Assembly: GCA_963675135.1 (NCBI GenBank)
Contig: OY776120.1
Span: 11,498,001 to 11,562,000 of the forward strand
Length of the DNA: 64,000 bases
Reading direction: 5' to 3'
DNA from: Galeopsis tetrahit
Lineage: Eukaryota; Streptophyta; Magnoliopsida; Lamiales; Lamiaceae
The translations under genes and the position numbers were made by a program. Position 1 is the stretch's first letter. Each line of letters starts with the position of its first letter. Below, in pieces: positions 55,732 to 64,000 of the stretch. Under the pieces are notes generated by a model. It was not told where the DNA came from, ran no database searches, and saw only the letters and a list, made by a program, of their open reading frames with translations.

Positions 55732-57540
55732 TGTTGGGAATAAAATGACATATGTTTTGATTAAATACCAAAACCCCCTGAGACAAGCCTAAGACAAGAT
55801 GATTGTGTTCTAAGTATGTTAGAATACATAGCATAAGGCTAGATGAGAAGCTAATATGTTAGGCAGCTCTTAGATGATTAGATGCACATTGTGAGGGGGA
55901 ACCTATGCTTTGAAGATGATCAAGATCAAGTCCCCTCAAGGCTCAAATTCTGGAACAAACACTAAAGGCCAAGCATACTCTATTGAAAACCAAATGCCTT
56001 GATCAGGAGAGTTGTCCAGAGAAGTTGTCTCTATGCAAGAACAAGGTTGTAAAGCTCAAAAGGACAAGTTTACTAAAATGTTATGATCAGGAGAGTTGTC
56101 CAAAGAGGTTAACTCTATGCAAAGACAAAAGCTCTGAAGCTCAAGGCCAAGTATGCTATTCAGGAGAGTTGTCCCAGAAGAGTTGTCTCAGTGAAATTGA
56201 ACCAGAACAAATGTTCTAATGTTTGAAGGTCAACTATGCTGAAGAGAAAGAGACAACTACACCCTAAAAGACTTCATTATATCATGCTGAGATCAATTCC
56301 AAGTGAAGCAAAGGGAAAGAGCCAAGTCATCTGAAGAAGAGCAAGTCAACCTTGCTGATAAGCAAAGTCTGCTGATAGTGATAAGCAGAGTTGTCCATTT
56401 GACAAGGAATGTTGTCCTATCATTGGATCAACCTTCAGAAGCCATGTCCAAGTCTTAACAAGAAGTCAGACATTGGGAAGAGTGCTGCAGAATGAAGACA
56501 AAGTCTTACAAGCCGTTTATTACCCAAATGAGGACATGTCACTATCAAGAATCTGTCTTCCAGTTTGAAGAACTCAAGGAAGTCATTTATAGCAATTTGG
56601 GGCTGCCTCTCCAACGGGCAAATCCTCAAATTTTTCTATAAATACAGAAGTGTGAAGACCATTTGAAGCACGACCTCAACCTTGACAAGAATATCCAACT
56701 ATCCTACAAGTCAAAGTGCTTTCAAAGCCTTCAAAGAGACTATCTTAGTCTTCAAACACTTCTTCTAAGCTGAACTTACTGTATATCCATACAAAGCTTA
56801 GAGAGATATCCTAATCCTTATACACTGATCTTCATTGTAAAGGATATCTCATTAGTTGGAACCTTACTTCAACCCTTACCCCTTTCAAGTGAGAAAGTGA
56901 GAAGGTTGTTGTAGTAGAAGTGGTAGGAACTGACTGTTGAGAGAAGAACAGTTCAGTTCTGAGTTGAGAAGAGGGTACTAGGACTCTAGACATCCTAGGG
57001 ATCAATTCACCAAGGAGTGGTGTTCTTGATCAAGTGCACCTTGGCACTATAAAACAAGTTAATTCCAAGAGTGAAGGAATTATCCTGTTAAATCAGGGAA
57101 AGTGGATGTAGGAGCTTGAGTCTCTGAACCACTATAAACCTCTTGTGTTGATTTGCTTTACAAGTACTTACATTCATTCAACACTGCACATAAAGCTGAT
57201 CTTTCAAAAGATACATATTCAAAGACTGTGCAAAAACTGTATTGGACAAGTTCCCTGAAACTAAACTGGATTGCATTGATTTGACTAAGTAATTTCAGAA
57301 CTAAAGGAGTCTAAACTAAAGGGCCAACCACTATTCCGCACATATAACTCCATTAGATAGTTATTCAACTAAGTACTCAATAGTACTTAGTAGTTTGATT
57401 ATCTTTAAAGAGTTAATCTTCTTCAGCAGAGTTGTCCAAGACAACCTTGCTTATCTCTGGTTTGATCAAGTTTGAAAAGAATTTGCATACAAGTGTATTC
57501 CCCCCCATACACTTGTTATATACTCCTTTCAGGACCAACA
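55732..57540 (+). repeat. Element D 5' LTR, 1809 bp
   Basis: TGTTGGGAATAAAATGACAT...CAGGACCAACA. TATA box at 56637-56644. The poly-C hairpin (57489-57516) is identical to that of element C. The other leader hairpin has lost its outermost pairs (TGCTTA). GGAGAGTTGTCC repeats are present near 56004, 56089 and 56163. Confidence 0.93.
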
Positions 57541-57542
57541 AG

Positions 57543-57554
57543 TGGTATCAGAGC
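57543..57554 (+). other. Element D primer-binding site (tRNA-iMet)
   Basis: TGGTATCAGAGC, two bases inside the LTR. Confidence 0.93.
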
Positions 57555-57678
57555 AGGGGTTCAAAGACCACTGCTTCTGAAAATCCATCTTGATTTTCAA
57601 AAATCACATATTTGTGTGGTCACTGAACTGATCTCTATCTGAAATCTATTACATGTTGACTAACTGCTTTCTTGAGAT

Positions 57679-59954
57679 ATGGCCAACAACAATGATGTTC
57701 CTCCACCTGCTGTTCAAGGATTGGACAACATGGCCACAAATCCAGTCAACCACATCTCACATCATAAACTGCCCATGTTTTCTATAGACAATTATGATTT
57801 CTGGAAAATTAGAATGAGGGCTCATCTTGCATCTCTTCACACTGACATGTTAATAGTAATCACAAGAGGACCTTTTGTGTTCACTCAAACTAACCCCAGG
57901 GTGACATATGAGCAAAGAGCAGATGTAAGGGAACTGATTCCCAAAGATGAGGATGACTTCACTGCTGATGAAAAGAGGAAAGATAATCTGAATTATCTTG
58001 CCATGAACACCCTCTACCAAACAATTCCAGATGCAGTCATGGGTATAGTCTACCACTGCACCACAGCCAAAGAAATTTGGGATACTCTTGCTGAGATGTG
58101 TGAGGGTATGTCTATGCTGTGATGATGCAGAATACCAAGGATCTCTCCTCCATGCCCATGCAACAAATCTTCTCAGAACTCAAAGCCTATGAGTTTGACC
58201 TCAATAGAAGAAAGCCTATTGAGGAACCTTCAAATCCATCCAAGGGAGTGGCATTCAAAGCCAAAGTTGCTGAACCTGAAATGCAACCCACTCCCAGATC
58301 ATCAAAGTCAGTCTCAAAGACTGAAATGAAGGAAGAACTAGCCTTGATGGCTAGAAGGTTTGATAAGCTCAACACAAGGTTTGGTAGATACAAGAAATTC
58401 TACCAAGACAACAAATTCAGGAGGAGGTACAACTCCCCTGAAGATCAGGCCAAGGACAAAAAGCTTGAAGAGAAAAGATCAGAGGACAAGTACTCTGATA
58501 GGAGAAGGTCCAGTAGAGCTAACCCTTCATCATCAAAAGGAAGAGATGAATCCAAGAAGGATGATGATGAAGACCTATGCTACAATTGCAAGAAGAAAGG
58601 GCACTTTCAGTATGACTGCCCTGAATTAAGCTCTAAAGAAAGAAGAGAAAGGCAAGCTAAAAGAGACAGAAAGTTCACCAATAGAAAGGCCATGATGGCT
58701 GGTGATGAATCTGATAGTGCTGAGAGCTTCAACTCTTCTGATGGACTATTCTCAAACAGTGATGATGATGATGATGTGTGCAACATGGCTATTGAGGATG
58801 ATGAGGTATCCTCCACTTCTAGCTCACCATCATTCTTATCACAAAACACTAGTGAAGTCAACTTGAAACTTTCCTTTGGGAAGTTGATGGAAGATTTCAC
58901 TAGATTACAAGAATTTCATGATAACTGTGTGAGAGAAAATGAAAGATTGGCTATTGAACTTGCCAAAAACTCTGAGATAGCTGTTGATGTCAAATCTACT
59001 GAGCTGTATCAACAAGCCTTGAGAGAGCTTAAGGAAGCAAATCTTAGGATAGTTGACCAACAAAAGGAGATTGATGATCAACTACTCTCTCAGAAAAGAA
59101 GAGATTTTGAACTGAAAATTCTAAATGCCAAGTTTGAAAACCTCTCACATGAATATGATATTCTTAAATCAAGTGAAGAGAGCCTGAAATTAAAGATGTC
59201 TGCTTTGAACAAATCCTCTAGAGCAATAGAGGAAATTCAGAGTTATCAAAGACCTATGGCTCAAAGAAGTGGATTAGATTTTGATCCATTTGAATCTTCA
59301 CCTTGTCTTAGTGTTGCTTCTACAAGTAACACTAAGAAAATCTTTGTTAAATCAGTGGCACAACAAGCTGAAAATGAAATAATTCAGCCACTGAACAAAG
59401 GAAAAGGCAAATTAAATGAAATGCCTACTCAAGTGCCTCAGGAGACTAGGCCCAAACCTTTGGAAAATGTCAAGGATCCTGAACACAAGAGGAATGTTGG
59501 TCAGCAGAGTAGACCCAATGGAAGGGCAACTCTACTGAACAATGTTCAGAGGAGTTATCCAAGGTATAATCAGCCTAGGCCAACTCTACTGAGAAAGCCT
59601 CAGCTGAATAGACCTAAGGACAACTATCCTCAAAGGCAGAATAAAATGAGACAACCAAAACCCCTCATGCCAAAGGGTAATGGTCATAAAAGTGCCTTTC
59701 CTCAAAGATTTCATCAAGCTGCACAAAGAACTCATAAGTTCAGGAGAATTGACAACTCCCCTGAAACTTACAGAGTTAACACACTCACACATACTTTCCC
59801 CAAGGCATTTAAGGGAAAGACAGTGTATGTTGATGCACAAGGAAAACAACTTAGCCACCTTGAATCAATCAGGGTGATTAGGCAAGTTTGGGTTCCTAAA
59901 GGTACAGCTAACCTCTCAGGACCCAAAACTCAAAGGGTACCTAAACCTATCTAA
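57679..59954 (+). pseudogene. Element D gag, broken by a 196-bp deletion
   Basis: ATG at 57679; residues 1-143 match element C Gag. At 58108/58109 the sequence jumps to what is 25067 in element C, deleting the equivalent of 24871-25066. As 196 is not a multiple of three, the frame shifts and stops at 58122. The rest (from about 58119) stays open in another frame to TAA at 59952-59954 and keeps the CCHC knuckle (CYNCKKKGHFQYDC, near 58580), coiled coil and basic tail. Confidence 0.92.
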
Positions 59955-62900
59955 TTGCAGGTACCAATGGGCCACAAGAAGAGGAGTATGAGCAAAAAGA
60001 CAGCATGGTACCTTGACAGTGGATGCTCAAGGCACATGACTAGAAACAAGGAACTCCTCACTGATTTTATTGAAAAAGAAGGCCCAAATGTCACCTTTGG
60101 AGACAGCTCACAAGCAACAACAAAAGGTTATGGTACTTTGATGATTGGTAACATCAAAGTAACCAATGTATCTTATGTAGCTGGTCTCAAATATAATCTC
60201 CTAAGTATCAGTCAATTCTGTGATAAAGATTTCAATGTTGAGTTTTCAAGTGGAAAATGCTTAATTAGAGATAAAACTCAACAAATTCTATTGACTGGAA
60301 CTAGGAAAGGAAATGTGTATTTTGCAGACTGGGACAAGTCTACTGATGCTGCATGTTTCATTGCTAAGAGTACTAGTGAACAAAGTTGGTTATGGCACAA
60401 GAGGCTAAACCACCTGAACTTTAAATCAATGAACAAACTTGCTAGAAATGCATTAGTTAAAGGACTGCCTAATGAGGTTTTCATTAAAGAACATGTGTGT
60501 AAGCCATGTCAAGAAGGAAAACAGATTAAAGCCTCATTCAAAGGAAAACCAGTCATTTCTACTGAAAGGGTACTTGAACTTCTACATATGGATCTTTTTG
60601 GACCAATCACCCCTTCAAGCATAAATGGTAGAAAATACACATTGGTTGTAGTAGATGACTTCTCTAGGTTCACATGGGTAGTATTTCTCCTTAATAAGAA
60701 GGAAACACAAGTCAAACTACCTGAACTTCTTAAGAGACTGTCAAATGAGAAAAGCCTAAGCATTATCAAGATAAGATCTGATAAAGGCACTGAGTTCATA
60801 AATTCATACATCAATGAGTATTGCACATCTAATGGAATAGCTCATGAAACCTCAGCAGCTAGAACTCCTCAGCAAAATGGAGTTGCAGAAAGAAGAAATA
60901 GAACCTTAAAGGAAGCTGCTAGAACCTTAATTGATGATTCAAATTTACCTAAGAGGTTTTGGGCTGAAGCTATAAACACTGCATGCCATACTCAAAATAG
61001 ATGTTTGATTACTAAGGGGCAAGGCAAAACCCCTTATGAACTCTAGAAAGGAAGAATGCCTAAAGTGTCATACTTTCACATATTTGGTTGTAAGTGTTTC
61101 ATACACAATAATGGGAAAGAATAGTTGAAAGCCTTTGACAGCAAAGCTGATGAGGGAGTATTCCTTGGATATTCTCAAATCAGTAGAGCTTTCAGAGTCT
61201 ACAACAAGAAAACCCTTATTGTGGAAGAAACACCCCATGTTGTGTTTGATGAATCTATTCATGAGTCCAGGAATGAAAACTTGGAACCTGAAGAAATCAC
61301 ACAGAGGACAACCAGACTGAGTCTAAAAGACAAAGACACTGAATTCATAGATGTTGTCCAAGCCAACCTACCTGAAAAACTTACACTGGACAACAATCCT
61401 GAAGGCAACCTTCCTGAGACAAACCCCACTGATGGAAATGGTGAACTGAATGAGCCAATCCCAGTTCGCATCCAGGTAACAACTACCAATGAAGAAGCAG
61501 TTCCTGCTGAGGTAGTTAATGGATCAAATAATCAAGGGGGAACTCAAAATGTTGAAAATGCCAATGTCCCTGACATTGAGGACAACACCCCTGATTATGA
61601 TCCAGAATTAGATCCTGCACTCAATTATCCTGAATTTTATGATCAAAATGACTCAACTTCAGTAGAGGACAACTCTACTGAAGAGATCAGAAAAAGAAGG
61701 ACTTGGTTGTCTGACCATCCTACTGATCTAATACTTGGTCACCCAAGTATTGGAGTCAAAACAAGAAGATTTCATGGTGAAAGTGCTCTTTTCTGTTGTT
61801 TCTTGTCAGAACAAGAACCAAGTGATATTGAAGAAGCACTTCAAGATGCCAATTGGATCACAGCCATGCAGGAAGAACTGAATCAATTCACCAGAAATGA
61901 AGTATGGGAGCTGGTGGATAGACCTTCACATCAAGATGTTATTGGAACCAAGTGGGTGTTCAAGAACAAAAAGAATGAGAATGATGTGATTGTCAGAAAC
62001 AAAGCAAGACTAGTGGCAAAAGGCTATTGCCAGCATGAAGGCATTGACTATGATGAGACCTTTGCACCTGTGGCAAGGCTAGAAGCAATAAGGCTCTTCC
62101 TAGCCTATGCAGCACACAAGAGGTTCAAAGTGTACCAAATGGATGTCAAGAGTGCCTTTCTGAATGGAGTCTTGAAAGAAGAAGTATATGTGGAGCAACC
62201 ACCAGGTTTTGAGGTTGGAAACCAAGTATACAGACTGAAGAAAGCTCTATATGGACTCAAGCAAGCCCCTAGGGCTTGGTATGACACACTGTCACAATTC
62301 CTCTTGGATCATGGATTCACCAAGGTAACTGTGGACAGAACTCTCTTCAGAATCTCTGAAGGAGAGGACATCTTGCTTGTCCAAATTTATGTAGATGACA
62401 TAATTTTTGGATCCCCTAATGAGAAGCTGTGTGAGAAGTTCTCCAAGCTTATGCAAAGCAAGTTTGAGATGTCCATGATGGGGTTGATGAACTTCTTTTG
62501 GGGTCTACAAGTCAAGCAATCAAAAGAAGGAATCTTCATCAACCAAGCCAAGTACACTAGAGAAATGATCAAGAAGTTTGGGTGTACATCAAGCAAGCCA
62601 GTAAGGATCCCAATGAACACAAATTGGAAGATGGATCCTGATGAGAGTGGTGTTCCAACCAACTCCACTGAGTATAGAGGAATAATTGGTTCACTCCTCT
62701 ATCTCACTGCCAGCAGACCTGACATCACCTTTGCAGTAGGTGTTTGTGCAAGGTTTCAAGCAAATCCTAAGAAAAGCCACCTTGAGGCTGCAAAGAGGAT
62801 CTTGAGGTATCTCAAAGGCACTGAAAATCTAGGCCTTTGGTACCCTGCTGATGACAACATTGAGTTAACTGGCTACTCAGATGCTGATTATGGAGGATGC

Positions 62901-63344
62901 AGAATTGACAGGAAGTCCACTTCAGGGACTTGTCAATTCTTAGGCAACAAACTCATATCTTGGTTTTCCAAGAAGCAAAACATAGTGGCTACCTCCACCA
63001 CTGAAGCTGAATATGTTGCTGCTGGAAGTTGTTGTGCTCAAATCCTTTGGTTGAGACAACAACTCAGAGACTACAAAGTCAACTCTACTGAAGTGCCAAT
63101 ATTTTGTGATAACAACAATGCAATTGCAATATCACAAAATCATGTATTGCACACAAGATGCAAACATGTGGACATCAAGCATCACTTCATTAGAGACCAT
63201 GTGGAGAAGAAGGATATCAAGTTGGTAAAGATCCACACAGATCATCAAAAAGCTGATATATTGACAAAGCCACTTGGAGAAGCAAGATTTTTGGAATTAT
63301 CAGCAGAGTTGGGTCTACTTGATCCAGGGAAATTGGACAATTGA
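59955..63344 (+). pseudogene. Element D pol with two nonsense codons
   Basis: In frame after the gag TAA, beginning TTGCAGGTACC as in element C. Protease WYLDSGCSRHMT, integrase with SDKGTEF and NGVAERRNRTLKEA, RT with YVDD near 62390, RNase H with STTEAEYVAAGSCC. TAG at 61044-61046 replaces a Trp after TPYEL, and TAG at 61122-61124 replaces a Gln. Unlike element C it lacks the integrase frameshift and keeps GVCARFQA. Ends TGA at 63342-63344. Confidence 0.92.
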
Positions 63345-64000
63345 GTCCAAAGGAGTTCATTCATTTAGGGGGAACAAATTTCAAACTTCAGCAGAATTGG
63401 TCAAGTCTGCTGAAACTCTGAAAGATGACCTAAATGATTCAGGACACTTGTCCATTGGATTTCAGGACAGTTGTCCACATCTTTTCAGGACACTTGTCCT
63501 AGTGGGGTCAGATAAGTTGTCCTAGCTATCAAACCAAATCTTGGTCTGATAAGCACCTATTTTGGGTGATCATTGTCTATTTCGAAATCTGTCCCATTGA
63601 AAATACAGTTTTTCACCTTTCTGGGATTTAATTTGTCTCCCACCCAAAAGGTCACTTTCCATGCATTAAATGCCAAGATTTAACTCTTGTTTGCATTAAA
63701 CTTTTTGGGACATGATCTATCTCGAAAATCCCCCAGCCTTAAACAAACATTAAAACTCCACCCACGTTTTGAACAAAACAGTTTTTCACTGTTACGTTGG
63801 TTTTTGACCATTGGATCAAAATTGGACAACTCCCCTGAAGACAATCCTAGCCGTCCATTTTGATTTCCATTTTTGTTCACCTTTGAATTGCATCAAGACT
63901 TCACCAACTCATTGACAAACATTCTTTTTAGAATATTCACAAGTCTTAAGACCCCCACAAACACTTCTTCCCCAAGTATTCGAAACCCTAGTTCAAATTT
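63345..64000 (+). other. Element D spacer after pol
   Basis: Polypurine-like TTTAGGGGGAAC at 63364-63375, then three TCAGGACANTTGTCC motifs (63439, 63462, 63485). It aligns with 30266-30900 of element C. No ORF. Confidence 0.8.

Larger units (their letters stand above)
55732..64000 (+). mobile_element. Element D: decayed Sirevirus of the C family, truncated by the window end
   Basis: The 5' LTR, primer site, gag and pol align with element C throughout at high identity in the same orientation. It carries a 196-bp gag deletion and two nonsense codons in pol. The window ends about 50 bp before the place where the third ORF would start, so its 3' half and 3' LTR are not visible. Confidence 0.93.

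Noticed and set aside
1..64000. CRISPR arrays, tRNA or rRNA genes, bacterial operons
   Set aside because: None seen; the regular repeats are LTR, CACTA subterminal or microsatellite sequences.

Overview
This is plant nuclear DNA. The window is AT-rich and consists almost entirely of transposable elements; I see no host gene, rRNA, tRNA or CRISPR array. Plant origin follows from the element types: Ty1/copia elements of the Tork and Sirevirus (SIRE) kinds primed by initiator tRNA-Met, an En/Spm (CACTA) transposon carrying TNP2-like and Transposase_24-like genes, and plant-type MITEs. An angiosperm, perhaps a eudicot, is likely; the species cannot be told from this sequence.

The main structure is a nest. 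An old minus-strand copia element of the Tork/Tnt1 kind (element A) spans 845-54198, is flanked by the 5-bp duplication CTTTG on both sides, and has been split by four later insertions. Without them it would be about 5.5 kb. The insertions are: a 16.9-kb CACTA transposon in its reverse transcriptase (2970-19840); a 1.8-kb solo LTR between integrase and RT (20528-22310, duplication CCAAC); a complete 15.5-kb plus-strand Sirevirus, element C, in its integrase (22498-37973, duplication CACAA); and a complete 13.7-kb minus-strand Sirevirus, element B, in its 5' LTR (40132-53831, duplication CTCGT). Right of the nest, 54204-55731 is AT-rich with MITE-like repeats. A second, decayed member of the C family (element D) starts at 55732 and runs off the window end.

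Elements B, C and D share a plan: LTR, tRNA-iMet primer site, gag with a CCHC knuckle, pol in the copia order protease-integrase-RT-RNase H, then in B and C a long third ORF before a G-rich polypurine tract (in D it would lie beyond the window). B has intact gag and pol and LTRs differing at only 2 of 1550 positions, so it is a very recent insertion, yet its third ORF has two in-frame stops. C has LTRs differing at 11 sites plus a C-run, and its pol has a 1-base frameshift and a 24-bp deletion. D has a 196-bp gag deletion and two pol nonsense codons. The CACTA element keeps an apparently intact spliced transposase of 1153 aa, but its partner gene has a +1 frameshift and its right terminus has lost the last bases.

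The most interesting signals are non-coding or lie in the third ORF: hairpins with C-rich loops just inside the LTR ends of two unrelated Sirevirus families; a second leader hairpin; a polypurine-tract copy embedded in the third ORF of both families at the same peptide; N- and C-terminal modules shared by otherwise divergent third-ORF proteins; and a conserved stop plus TTGCAG at the gag/pol junction.
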